A stretch of 64,000 nt of DNA. Origin: Cordia subcordata. Its lineage: Eukaryota; Streptophyta; Magnoliopsida; Boraginales; Cordiaceae. A model generated the notes under the pieces. That model did not search any database and was not told the DNA's origin. It saw only the letters and a program-made list of their open reading frames with translations. Shown here piece by piece: positions 33,856 to 45,336 of this stretch. Position 1 is the first letter of the stretch. Each line of letters opens with the position of its first letter. Position numbers and translations under genes: made by a program. The DNA is taken from NCBI GenBank assembly GCA_028554755.1, contig JAPTOF010000010.1, forward strand, positions 10,576,001-10,640,000. Reading direction: 5' to 3'.

Positions 33856-34479
33856 ACACAACGGATATACAATTAAAAGACCCTTTTAAAAAAATGCTTG
33901 TTTTGTATAGCTTCAAAAAAACATTCTTTATCTAAATAAAATGACCAAAAAAAGGCATGAGAAAGCACTTATCTATTGGTGTTTGGATAGAAAAGCACTT
34001 ATCATAAAGAAAACACATAAATTAAAGAATTTTAATTCAAATTTTAATTTTGATTAGAACTTATTAACTTTTACATGAATTCTGATTAAAAATTGTTAAG
34101 TTACACATTGTTAGAATCAAGTCTAGTTAATTACATACTAATAGAGTCTTAATTATGTGTGTGTGTGTGCGTGTAAACTTAATATTTGATATACTACTAT
34201 TATATACAATTATTATAAAAACTAGACATGGAAAGAAGAAAAACGTAAGTCCAATTGCTTGGACAATATCAAACCGAATTGGATTTGAATTCTATACACT
34301 TGAATGTTGCAGACAGAATTTCCATCGAATTTTGCTGCTCTTCAAGAACTTCAATGTTTGAGTCAGGAAAGAACAAAGAACATAATCATTACCAATAAGC
34401 ACTCTCCAAATGAAAACTCGATCACATAAGTCTTAAGTCAATTGACCAGTTATAATAAAAATTACTCAACTAAAATAAA
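33856..34479. other. AT-rich interval, no feature recognised
   Basis: Includes a (GT)n run at 34157-34173. No coding or element ends seen. Confidence 0.4.
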
Positions 34480-36200
34480 AGTCTCTACTCCAAAGCAATA
34501 TTATTCTTGTCATCTCACGGGTACCCACTGCCCATATTGCTTGCCTTTTATTTTCGCTAAAGCCTCATTATCCGAAAAGAGTCAACCGTAAAAAGAAAAG
34601 AAAGATGTGAGATAAAGAGGCTAAGAGGACTCCTCCCCAAGGTATGTCAATAGCAATAGCAATGGTGAGTAACATTGGTAAACAGAACATTGTACTCAGT
34701 AGCGATAATAACGATAAAAATACTAATAAAAGAATCATTCAACATTTTGATAGTTACTTTAATTGAGTACACTTCCAAATGAGTAAGAATACCAAATGAG
34801 ACCAAGAAAAATTTAATAAATCCTTTAAGCTAGTGTGACATATTAATTCGCTTTCACACTCTTAACACTTTACCACATGCATAGCTACTAAGGCCCCCAT
34901 CAGGTAAGAGATATCTTTGTCACTTCGCTTTGGCGGCGAAAGTCGCCTAATACTTCTATTCGCTCAACACATACATCCAACTAAGGGGAAGGATTAACAA
35001 AGAGATAAATACCATTTTACAAGATACACGAGAAGAAATATATATTAAGGATGTTATTAACAAACTTACCATTATGAGTACAAGAAATAGAAAGAAGCAT
35101 ATTAGCAAGCATAATGTAGCAATCCAGGGTGAGTTTTAGTTAAGGAACTGAGCTTAAGAAGGTGGTTGCTTAGTCGTAGAACACAGAATAAGGCAGCAAT
35201 GTATTGCAAGGTTTCCACGGGATTTCATGTTCGTAATCTTAGTGGAAGTCATAACCTATCACGTATTGCAAAAAACAAGTCTCGAACCATATGTCATAGG
35301 TGAACAATGAAGGCAACTGGCCAATAAGAACAAGAAGTCTCATATTCATGAATAATAAATGTTACATGGGATTTAAAAAAAAAAAACCAGTAAAGTAAGG
35401 GTTTAATTCAAAGTATCATAATGAGTTAAAGAAGTTTGATACATCTAGAACACAATGGAAGGAGCATTGTGATCAATTGATACATCTAGAGCACAATGGA
35501 AGGAGCATTGTGATCAATCCCTCATATTCAGAAGTTAGAAAAATAAGCTTAGAAGCTGCCAATGAATGCGACGGATAGAAACAAGCTAATTTAGTTCTAT
35601 GTATGTATATATGACAAGGCTTGGACACGGCTAGGAGGATCTGCTCTATGTTTTTGACATGAGATTTTTCTTATGGGATTTCCAGGGAAGGATCGGTACA
35701 TGACAAAACATGGTTGGGAATATAATAGGAGAAAATGAAGAAGCAAATAAGGGCTTGACTTTGTTAATTTATGACAATATAGAAAAACATGGTGGGCAAA
35801 ATCAAAATGACACACATAGCGTCAAATCCAACAATATACATTTCAAGGTCCAAAAAAGTAGCATTGACAAAGGAAGGAACAAACGAAGAACAAGAGGATT
35901 TCACTTACTTGATAAATTACCCTTTGCTAAGATTTTCTCTTCATGTACTTAACAGTCCTATAATCAACATATGAACTTCTTTTTCGATCAAACCTCAACT
36001 CAAAACCCCAAAACCATCTCATAATTTCTTTACTAAAATGGTTATAATCTTATACTCAAACGAGGCTATTTGCAAAGCTTACCACAACATCGCCTCCGAG
36101 AACTACTCACACCTTGAGCCAAAGCTTGCTGGGTCTTCTTCAATCTCTATAAGGACAGAGAGTGCAGATGTTCTGGCGGGGTTTTAAACACTAAGTATCA
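34480..36200. repeat. degenerate LTR-like repeat
   Basis: Non-coding and less AT-rich than its flanks. It has phrases of the kind seen in Ty3/Gypsy LTRs (CTAAGGCCCCCATCAGG, GTCGCCTAATACTTC) and a style like the insertion at 22558-25240. No termini or target duplication found. Confidence 0.3.
35437..35518. repeat. 41-bp tandem duplication
   Basis: Two adjacent 41-bp copies beginning TGATACATCTAGA and ending GCATTGTGATCAAT, with one base different. Confidence 0.93.
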
Positions 36201-36375
36201 TATTCTTTCTTTTTTCTCTTTTTTTTCCTGTTAAGGTTTGGCCAAAGTCAAAAGTTTACTAAAATAGCTCACTAGATTTTGGTCTATCGAATGTTCAGTT
36301 TTTCTTTACTTTAATGTTAAAGGACAAATTGACTAAAATTTAGTCTATCAAATTTTCAATATATATTTTTATTTA

Positions 36376-37487
36376 GGGTAAATTGTTCTAGAGGTCACTA
36401 AACTATTCATCTAGTCTTGTTTTAACCATCAAACTATTTTTGGTTTCAAAAGGATCACTAATTTTTCAAAATAGTCTCATTTAAGTCATTCCATTAAAAA
36501 AACTTAATTAATTGTAGTGAAAACATAAATACTTAGAAATTAAATCATGACTTGAGTATTTTTTTATTTTTAATTTTTAAATAATTTTTAATCTTCTTCT
36601 ATTTCTCTCTCTTTATTTTTTTTTCATTTTTTCTTCTCACCTTTCTCTTATTTTTCTTTCTTTCATTTTTTGCTTGTTTTACTTTCTTATTTTCATAAGA
36701 TAATAAATTACAAATATTTTTTGTCCTAAATTTTTTATATTACTTTGGCTAAAAATAAAAGTTATAATAACAAAACAATTATTACAATCACGAGGAAAAC
36801 ACTTTCATCATAACGTGGTGCACTTCATATGATTTGGCTTTTTATTTTCAAAGAAAATAAAAATAATAGTAATATTTTTGTTAAAATAATATACACCCCT
36901 GGCACAAACGTTGATCTGCCATTAATTTTGAGGTATATTTAAGTTTGATTCTCCTATTATGTTATAAAACATTAATTTTTTATTCAAAATATTTAATATA
37001 TCTATTTATTATAAAATTTTATTTTGTAATAGTAGGCCAAATCACATAATGTGCACCTCCTCATGATGAGATTATTGTAATGAGTGTATTGTTATTATGA
37101 TCTTTGGTTTTCGGCCAAAATAAAATAAAAAAAATTAGGACAAAAAAATAATTGTAATTTATTATCTTATAAAAACAAAAAAGTAAAACAAGCAAAAGTA
37201 GAAAGAGAAAAAAGAGAGAAAAGAGAGAAGAAAAATAGAAAATAAAAGAATAATTAGAAAAAAATAAAAAGAGACTGAAAATTAATTAAAAACTAAAAAG
37301 AAAAAATATTTTAGTCACTTAATTTTAAAGTATTTATGTTTTCACCTCAATTTGTTGAGTTTTTTTTAATAGAATGGCTTAAATGAGGCTATTTTAAAAG
37401 ATTCATGGTTCTTTTGAAATAAAAAATAGTTCGATGGTCAAAATAGGATTAGTTAAATAGTTTAGTGACCTTTAGAATAATTTACCC
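36376..37487. mobile_element. Mutator-type foldback element, perfect 9-bp TSD
   Basis: Ends GGGTAAATTGTTCTA and, reversed, GGGTAAATTATTCTA. Arms stay complementary for more than 150 bp (GGTCACTAAACTAT, CATTTAAGTCATTC), and partner phrases recur to the centre, so most of the 1112 bp can fold back. Identical flanking 9-mers TTTTATTTA at 36367-36375 and 37488-37496. Nine-base duplications point to the Mutator superfamily. No coding. Confidence 0.92.
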
Positions 37488-37559
37488 TTTTATTTATCGT
37501 ATTCAAACATAAATTAGCTAAATTTGTAGCTAACTGGGAGTTCCATTCACATATCTATT

Positions 37560-38167
37560 ACGAGTTACACATTTGATTGAAGAAACAAGTAGATCAATTT
37601 AGAATGTTTTGGCTTTGAGTTATAATGATTTACCGTGTAACTTAAAGTCATGTTTTCTTTATATGGGCATTTTTAAAGAGGACGAAGAGATTGAAACCAC
37701 AGAATTATATCATTTGTGGAAAACATAAGACATGGTTTTATTAGAGCATTTGAGGAAAGATGAGACAATTATGAATGTGACAACACAATTTAAGTGAGCT
37801 GGCTTCTAGGACGGTTCAAGTGCAAAATGGACAATTTGTCCATGGTTAGAAGGATTAAATGATGTGAACTTCATGATCTCATGAAAGACTTTTGTATTTA
37901 AAGAAGGGAAAAGAAGAAGCCTTCTTAAAGAATTTCGATATGGATGTTGATGAAGATATCTCTTCTTCCTTAATTATTAAAGCACACACATTGGTTAACT
38001 TTTGCTGTAGTTATAATGATTTACCCTTGGAACAAATAACCAATCAATTCCTTCGAGCTCTTTCTTTTTGTCATGTACGATTACAAAGGCTACCAAAATC
38101 TAAATTATATAGAGTTCTTGTTCTTGAGGGGTTGTCAATCAATTGGGTTAGAAGTACCAAAAGAGAG
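37560..38167 (+). pseudogene. NBS-LRR pseudogene B, ARC2-to-LRR fragment
   Basis: Colinear with pseudogene A from about 21560 onward: [34 protein letters not shown], then NFDMDVDEDISSSL and NDLPLEQITNQFLRAL with YRVLVLEG. It keeps [13 protein letters not shown] uninterrupted where copy A has a poly-T frameshift. It carries its own stops (after HLWKT, and in the equivalent of the HDLMRD segment). The 5' part is absent; coding similarity starts within 75 bp of the foldback element at 36376-37487. Independent lesions in A and B show both decayed separately. Confidence 0.87.
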
Positions 38168-39545
38168 AGTAATGCTAGATATCATCCTATTTTTAACACC
38201 TTATTTTCACCTCTTACTACATGTTGAGTTGGTATGCCAATTAAAGTTCTTTTTTTAATCTCTTTCCTTCTTTAGTTTTTTTGTCACTCTTCTTTATGTT
38301 TTTTTCTCTCTTTATTTCTTTCTTTTTTTTCCCCTTAATTAAGATTTCTTTCCGTCTTTGTTTCTCTTTTTGTTTATCTCTATAGGAGTTTCTTTAAATT
38401 TCTCCTACCGTTTTTTTTCTACCAATCTTTTATCTTTTTTTTTTATACCGCTATTTCGAACTCTTCCTGATGGTAATATAGTGTTGGTAATACTCAAATA
38501 AAAAATTTTAAAAAAATCTTCATTATAAGATTTTGATGTGACTTGAGGCTCGTCTAGAATAACTTTTTTGGAAAAAGTTATTATTTATGGAAAATATTTT
38601 TTTGATAAACATTTGAATTTACTCTTAAAAGAATTCACCTCTTTAAAAGATAATTTTTATAATTTTTTCGGAAAAAGTTATTCTTTATGAAAATTATTTT
38701 TTTTTATAAACGTCTGAATTTAATTTTAAAAGAACTCACCCCCCTTAAGAGAAAGTTGTGTCAGAAGCATAACAACTTATTTGTAGGTCCTATGAAAGAA
38801 ATAGTACCCAGTAAAGGAAAAGGAAAAGGAAAGTTTGCCAGTAAAGCAAAATTCGTAAGATTTTGATACGGTTTTCCACAAAAAAGGAATTTTTATGTTT
38901 AAATATTTTCTTCATAAACGTTTGAATTGACATTTAGAAGGATTCAAATTAGATTCTTTCAGGAGTAAAAAAGTTAAGATTATCAAAAGAAAATATCTTT
39001 TATAAAAATTATATAAAAATATTTATTTATAATTTAGCCCAAAAGGACACATAGAAGTAAGGTTAAGGGTCTGTTTGCATTGGCTTTTTTCATGAAAAAA
39101 AAAAAAAAATTTTGAAAAAGCACTTTTTTCTACTAAGTATTTGGATTAGATTTTTTTTGTTTTTAAAAAAGCTAAAACTCTTTAACAAAATCTCAATTTC
39201 AATTTTTTCATAAGTTAGAATTGTTAACTTCTCAAAGAAGCATTTCTTCAAAAGTTAAAAAAAAAAGTTTTAAAAAATCAACCCAAAGGAAACTTGAATT
39301 TTTAATATAAAGAGAAATTTGAAGGAGGGAAACTCTTATAGCAATATAAAAAAAAGAAAAAAGAGAAAGAAAAGAAAAAGGGGAAGGAAATCTTATTAAG
39401 GGAGAAAAACATAAAGAAGAGTGAGGAAAAAATAAAGAAGGAAAGAGATTAAAAAAGAAAAAAATCTAGTTGGCATGCCAATCCAACATGCCAAATAAGA
39501 GGTAAAAATACGATGTGAAAAATGCGATGACATCTAATATTACTC
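38168..39545. mobile_element. Mutator-type foldback element inserted in NBS-LRR pseudogene B
   Basis: Ends GAGTAATGCTAGATATCATC and, reversed, GAGTAATATTAGATGTCATC. Long inverted arms include TTGGTATGCC / TTGGCATGCC and TTAATCTCTTTCCTTC in both. Flanking 9-mers AAAAAGAGA / CAAAAGAAA match at 7 of 9. The insertion separates the LRR segment ending EVPKE-like at 38165 from its continuation at 39546. 1378 bp, AT-rich, no coding. Confidence 0.87.
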
Positions 39546-39760
39546 CAAAAGAAATTAGTAAATTGGTCCACCTAAGGTACCTACGGTGGACGATTGCAAC
39601 ATTAAAAAACTGCTAGAAATTGAAGACGACTTGTTGTGTTCAATGAATCTTGATCTGAGGGCATATTCAAAAATCTATATACTGAACAAATATTCTCAAA
39701 GATAAAATGGTTGAGACATCTTTATTTAAGATAATTTCATTGTTGGGGGGAGAGAGGGGG
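39546..39760 (+). pseudogene. NBS-LRR pseudogene B, LRR continuation
   Basis: Reads KEISKLVHLRYLR directly after the foldback element. Then, through stops and frameshifts, it has counterparts of the LPSSIGDL and FEDIFENLYTQ regions of copy A (22190-22280). The fragment ends near a G tract at 39747. Confidence 0.7.
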
Positions 39761-40238
39761 GGGGGGGCGCATATTTAAGTTTCACATCTATAGCTTTTCT
39801 ACTTTTAACAATACTCTTATCGCATTTTAGGGATTCCCTCTTTTAGTTTTGCTCTAAGCTCCCTTATCTTAAGGGTCTCTATTTTCATTTTAGTTTGTCT
39901 CTTTTTTTTTTAGTTAAACGCCTAATTTTAATTTTTTATGATACATGTATTTATTAATTTTGTACATGTTATTATTTTTTTATTTATTACTACTTATTAA
40001 TTTTGTTCATGATATTAGTACTTTTTGGTTATTAATACTAAAAATATAATATCTTAATTATTAATTATTTTAGGTCATGATCATTATCATCATCATAATG
40101 TTATTAAATTTTACTGGTTAAGAAAGAGGGTGGGATAGGAGGGCTCCTAAATGTAGGTAAAAAATGGACAGGAATTGGGCATAGGGGCCCTTGAGTTATA
40201 TTTTAAGAGTTGGAGCGGAGGGTTTGTTGGAGTGCACT
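39761..40238. other. AT-rich interval, no feature recognised
   Basis: Begins beside a poly-G run (39745-39768). No coding or inverted ends seen. Confidence 0.4.
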
Positions 40239-41357
40239 TAGGGGTAGGAATATCCAATCTGTTTTCGAATTTGTATTCGCGTTCGATTCGGAACAGGTAG
40301 AAAAAATAGCTAATTTTCAAATTTCGGATATATCCAATCTGATATCCTAATTTTTTCGGATTTTCGGTTCAGATTTTGAATAGCTTTTTCACTGCCCATT
40401 CGGATACCTAGTACCCATTTTTCTTTTTTTTATATTTTTTTTAAGTTAGATTAACAAATGCGCTAAAATAATAAGCTAAGTTCTTTCCCAAGTCCCTAAC
40501 ATACCAAAACTAAAAGACCCTGAAAAAAGTTCACTCGCTCTTCTAAGTTCTCAAAGCATCGCACTCACACTATTACCCACTAGACCCCCAACCATGCAAC
40601 CATCTACCACCACTCCACCGACTAACAGACCACCACCACTTTCTAGTAGCTAGTAGCAACCGCACCATCGAGGCATCGAAGATGGAATCTTCTTTTTTTA
40701 TTTTTTTCTATACATATAAATTAAATACGAAAGAGTAGTTTGTATTTGTGTGAAAAAGTGAGTGAAAATGTGTGTGTGTGTGTGTATGTGAAGGTTCGTG
40801 TCTCTGTGTGTGAGTCGTGTAGTGTAGTGTGTGTGTGTGTCTGTGTGTTGTGAGAGAGTGGAGAGACGATGGTGGTGAGTGCAGTTTTAGTTAGAGTTGT
40901 GCGTGTGCGTGTTTATATTAGTCAGAGCATGTGGGTGTGTTTTAGATTAGTAAGAGTTGTGTGTAAGATGGTGAGTTGTAATTCTGATTTTACTCTCTAA
41001 TTAGATTAGTGAGAGTTGTGTGTGTTTTTTTTTCAGATTAGTAGGAGTTTATGGCTACAATATGAGCATAAAAATTAAAATTAAAAGTAAAAACTTTTCG
41101 GAATCTTTAATAAGAAATTTATCATCTTCAATAAGAATTTTTTTAGTTTTTTGCTAATGATAAGAGTGAAATCTTTAATTACAATTTTGTTTTTAGTTTA
41201 TTAAAAAATTTGAAAATCTGAATCTAAAGTATCCGCTATCCAAATATCCATTATCCCGCTAGATATTTAGTTGTTAACTATCCGATCGAATACTAAAATT
41301 TTTAATCCAATATCTAATTATCCAGTATCCGATTATCCAATTCAATTCTCACCCCTG
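40239..41357. mobile_element. hAT-type non-autonomous element, 8-bp TSD
   Basis: Termini TAGGGGTAGGAAT and ATTCTCACCCCTG are inverted. Flanks AGTGCACT (40231-40238) and AGTGCAAT (41358-41365) match at 7 of 8. Subterminal regions repeat TATCCAAT / ATTCGGAT words as hAT elements do. The middle holds a (GT)n-rich stretch (40765-40850) and a short C-rich patch, no coding. Confidence 0.85.
40765..40850. repeat. (GT)n-rich low-complexity run
   Basis: Interrupted TGTG repeats inside the hAT-type element. Confidence 0.85.
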
Positions 41358-41554
41358 AGTGCAATTCCTCTATCTCTTTCCCTAAATGTAGGATAAGATG
41401 CCACGATGTTCAATCACTTTAGAAGAGAATTAATGTTATAGGGTTTATTATTTACTTGTTCCCTTGACATTGCATTGAATAGTTTTCTTTACGGGTAACC
41501 TTTAGACCTTCTTTAGCACAATTAATGTTTAAGTAGGTGATAGTTATACAAATG

Positions 41555-41704
41555 GAGATATCAATGGTACCTTGCCCCGTCCCGCGGGGCACCGGCGGGG
41601 TAGAGGCGGGTTTTTTGCAAAAAAACACCTGGGACGGGGCAAGGCGGGGTTTTTTCTTTGTGCACCGGTGCTGAGGCGGGGCGGGGTCTGGGTATATATT
41701 TTTA

Positions 41705-41754
<50 letters not shown>

Positions 41755-42157
41755 GTATATTATATGTTATGTTTAATAATTATGATTTGGAGTAAGTTTA
41801 GATTTAATGTGTTATTGTTGTAAAATTATATTGAATTTTAAGTATTAGATTTTGAATTTGATGCATTAAGGTTTGGTGCATGATTTATGTTATTTTTTAT
41901 TTATTTTTATCTAATTAAAAAGTAGAAATTTTACTTAACAAGTAAGGGCTTAACAAGTAGGTGTTTGATGCTACCACCCCTTTAACTTTTATTGACAGGT
42001 GCCCCGTAGGTAAGGGCATGGTATAAAAAACACCAGTAGGGGCGAGGATGGTAGTCAGGAGAAAACTCCGATACAGATATAGGAGCAGATACAAAAATAC
42101 TAAGTGCGAAGTAAGGGTTTGTGAACCCCGCCCCTACCCCGCCCATTGACATCACTA
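41555..42157. mobile_element. GC-island MITE with perfect 10-bp TSD
   Basis: Identical flanks TATACAAATG at 41545-41554 and 42158-42167. Ends GAGATATCAATGG and, reversed, TAGTGATGTCAATGG. Just inside each end are GC-rich words (GCCCCGTCCCGCGGGG, GGCGGGGCGGGG; right side CCCCGCCCCTACCCCGCCC). The centre is AT-rich with a (TA)n run at 41709-41741. The ten-base duplication favours a Mutator-type element. Confidence 0.8.
41709..41758. repeat. (TA)n / (TATG)n microsatellite
   Basis: Uninterrupted TA run followed by GTATGTATGTATG within the GC-island MITE. Confidence 0.9.
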
Positions 42158-42167
42158 TATACAAATG

Positions 42168-43162
42168 ACAGATATTAATTATACTTTAGCGGTTAACTAA
42201 TAATTGTTTAACTAGCTATTTAAAGAAGTTGTGTTCAACAGAAATACATATTGAGTTTGTTGATAAATGTAAAATGACATAAAAAAATATCAATATGACT
42301 TCAATAATGTTATTTTGTTATCATTACTATAATTATTATTACTATTATTTCAATAGGGTGATGATGATCACAATTTATATAAAAAATACTTTTTCTTTAG
42401 TAGAGAAATATGATAGAGAAAAAAAGATAAGGGTAGGATTGAAAAAATAAAAGTAAGATACAATAATATTACAGAAAAATTAAGACATAAAGATAAATAG
42501 AGAAAAGAAAAAGGATAGAATAGAAAACCAATAGGGTACTTTGATAAGGATAGGATAAGGGGGGAAAAAAAAGAAAAAAACTAAAACTAAAACTAAAACA
42601 CCACCTGAAATTAGGTGCTTTATTCCAACAAGAAAACAACGACAATAACAATAATGGCATTGTTACGCTCATATTGATGCCTTTTATGTAATTCTAAATT
42701 TATTAGGTAATACAATAATTATTTTTTTAGAACAAATCTTCTTCAATTAGCTAGCTAAATAGTTATACACTAATTACTAAAATACAACAACTGCCTAAAT
42801 AGTTATTGACTACCAAAATAATTGATTATGTCTAAAAATTATATTTAAATGTTGTTGAACAGGCCTGAAATGAAGTGCAACAATCACCATAATTTCCTGG
42901 AAGCTACGAAGTAATAATCTCCAAAAAGAAATGTAAAGAGAGAAAGCAAGGTTTTGGTGAAGCAAAGTTGTCAAAATATTAAAAATATGAACGTTTTTTA
43001 TTCTGGTTTTCTTTTTTTTTTCTATTTTTTTAATTTTATTTTATTTTATTTTTTGGGTCTAGTGGCGAGCATCTGTTTTTGGGTTACGTGTGATTTTATC
43101 TTCATTATTATTTTGTGTTATTCAATTTGTCTAACCTTTTATTTAGAGCAAGCTGATCATTC
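42168..43162. other. AT-rich interval with a hAT-MITE fragment
   Basis: 42725-42870 resembles the right end of the element at 47595-48218 (TTAGCTAGCTAAATAGTTA, ACTAAAATACAAC, TGAACAGGCCTGA). No coding otherwise. Confidence 0.4.
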
Positions 43163-43719
43163 TACTACAAGAAATCAAAGTAATAGCTAAACATATTTAA
43201 ACTCTTAATTACAATTAGAAGTGCAACAAAAACATATTTAAACTCCTAATTATAATTAAAAGTGTAACAAAGTTGATTAGTTACTGTGAAGATTATTGAG
43301 GTTCCATCATAAAAACTAATTGGTCAATATAAAAAGTGGCACTAGACCTTTATATGGTAATTTTGAATCTTGAGACTTTTTATGTGAGATGCTTTTTATA
43401 TGTTGTAACAATTACGCTTGGCTTGAGTATAAGAATTGTTTATATAATTAAAAATTGATGCAACACTTGGTAGCTAATGTTAAAATGTAGCTAATATAGA
43501 TATGGACCAAATGAAATTTTAGATTTTGGAATTGTTTAGATTTTTTGTTATCGTAAAAGAAAATAAATATAAAGAATTCAATATCATTGTTACAGTTAGA
43601 AACATAATAAATCTTTTGGTACACTTAAAAGTTAAAAGCATAATTAACAGTTAAAAGCATAACTATAATAAAAGTTATCATTTTACTCTTCTTCTCTTAC
43701 GACATAAAATCTTGTAGTA
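43163..43719. mobile_element. CACTA-like non-autonomous element
   Basis: Ends TACTACAAGAAATC and, reversed, TACTACAAGATTTT, near the plant CACTA terminus CACTACAAGAAA. Subterminal motifs AGAAGTGCAAC / AAAAGTGTAAC / AAAGTTAAAAGC recur. Flanking triplets TTC / ATC match at 2 of 3. The same family recurs in the same orientation at 60323-61114. Confidence 0.65.
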
Positions 43720-43834
43720 ATCAATTCTAAGATACCAGAGCAAGAAGAGGTCGAAGTTTTGCCCGTCATCTTATATTTTGTCTTTCGATATTTAGCAAAC
43801 ATAGTGTTGTACCAATTAAAGTTAATAAAATAAA

Positions 43835-44410
43835 GAGTAAATGGCATATTATCCTCCTGTAGTCTGGCATAAATGCACAATACCTCCCTAAAGTCTCAAA
43901 ACTATCTGATTACCCCCTCGAACTTTTTAAACGCGTGCTCACTGCTCCCTCGCCGTCTGTTTTTGGTTAGTTTTAACGGGAATTGAATTTTATACCATGT
44001 GTGACATTTTTCATTGCACAATATATATATATAAATTATATATTTTGGACTATTTAAATTCTTACACTTTTTATAAAAACACTTAACTTATTCACTCCCT
44101 GAAAACTCAAGAGGGTAATTTTGAGACTTCAGGGGGGTATTGCGCACTTATGCCAGACTACAGGAGGGTAATATGCCATTTACTGTATATATTATGCCAT
44201 TTATTGCATATATTATGCAATGAAAATCGCAAACACGCGCCCAACACACGCGCATAGATTCTAATTCCAGTTAAAACTAACCAAAAACAAATGGCGAGGG
44301 GGCAGTGAGCACACATTTAAAAGTTCGAGAGGGTAATCAGATAGTTTTGAGATTTCAGGGGGTATTGTACATTTATGCTAGACTACAGGAGGGTAATATG
44401 CCATTTACTC
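43835..44410. mobile_element. Mutator-type foldback MITE, same family as 44676-45225
   Basis: Ends GAGTAAATGGCATATTA and, reversed, GAGTAAATGGCATATTA. Long complementary arms include GTAGTCTGGCATAA, CAAAACTATCTGATTACC and CCGTCTGTTTTTGGTTAG. An extra right-end-like segment lies inside at about 44110-44185, so this may be a nested or rearranged copy. No flanking duplication was found. Confidence 0.75.
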
Positions 44411-44675
44411 TATCCTTTGACTATACCTAACAGTCTACCACCTCAACGAGCTACACAGTAATTGCTGGGCTGATGTTGGTTTTTACTATTTTTTTTTTAT
44501 GTGTAGAATTACTAATCCTTTAATTTGTAGTTTGAAAAAATTAATGATAGTTTTTTTTAGGACTTCTCAAGATAGAAAGAAATATGAGCGACTTAGTTGT
44601 TCTAATACTGAAAGGTTGGGAGCTAATTGTTTTGTTCCCATTACAAATCTTTAAATATTCTATTGTATACAAAAA

Positions 44676-45225
44676 GAGTAAATGGCATATTACCCCTTGT
44701 AGTCTAACATAAGTGCGCAATACCTCCTTAAAGTCTCAAAATTATCTGATTACCCTCTCGAACTTCTTAAACGTGTGCAAATTAGCTCCCGCCGTCTGTT
44801 TTTGGTGAGTTTTGAAGGAAGTTGGAGTTTACACGTGTGTGTTGCGCATGTGTTACGTTTTTCATTGCATAATATATAGAGTAAATGGTATATTACCTTC
44901 CATAGTCTGGCATAAGTGCGCAATACCCCTTGCAGTCTAAAAATTAGCTAATTATCCCCCTTTCAGTTTTCAGAGAATGAGTGAGTTTATAAAAATATAA
45001 GGGTTTAAATGGTCCAAAATATTTAGTTTTTATATATATTATGCAATAGAAAACGCCACACACATCCGTAAAATTCAATTCCCATCAAAACTAATCAAAA
45101 ACAGACGGCGGGGGGATAGTGAGCACACGTTTAAAAAGTTTGAGGGGGTAATCAGATAGTTTTGAAATTTCATGGGATATTGTGCACTTATGCAAGACTA
45201 CAAAGGGGTAACATGCCATTTATTC
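44676..45225. mobile_element. Mutator-type foldback MITE, perfect 10-bp TSD
   Basis: Ends GAGTAAATGGCATATTA and, reversed, GAATAAATGGCATGTTA. Identical flanks TATACAAAAA at 44666-44675 and 45226-45235. An additional left-end-like copy starts at about 44878 inside it. No coding. Confidence 0.9.
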
Positions 45226-45336
45226 TATACAAAAATTAAAGAGATAAAAGAGTGATACATAGCAATGCATAATGAACTTATGCTGACATAAAATCTTACT
45301 ACTTCCCAAAAGAGCCATTTTAACATGATGTTGCAT

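Noticed and set aside
41572..41823. 83-codon open frame rich in G and R ending in a Tyr/Ile run
   Set aside because: Runs from a GC-rich MITE end into a (TA)n microsatellite; not a gene.
43835..44410. Target duplication for this foldback copy
   Set aside because: Flanks ATAAAATAAA and TATCCTTTGA do not match, so none is claimed although the family normally has one.
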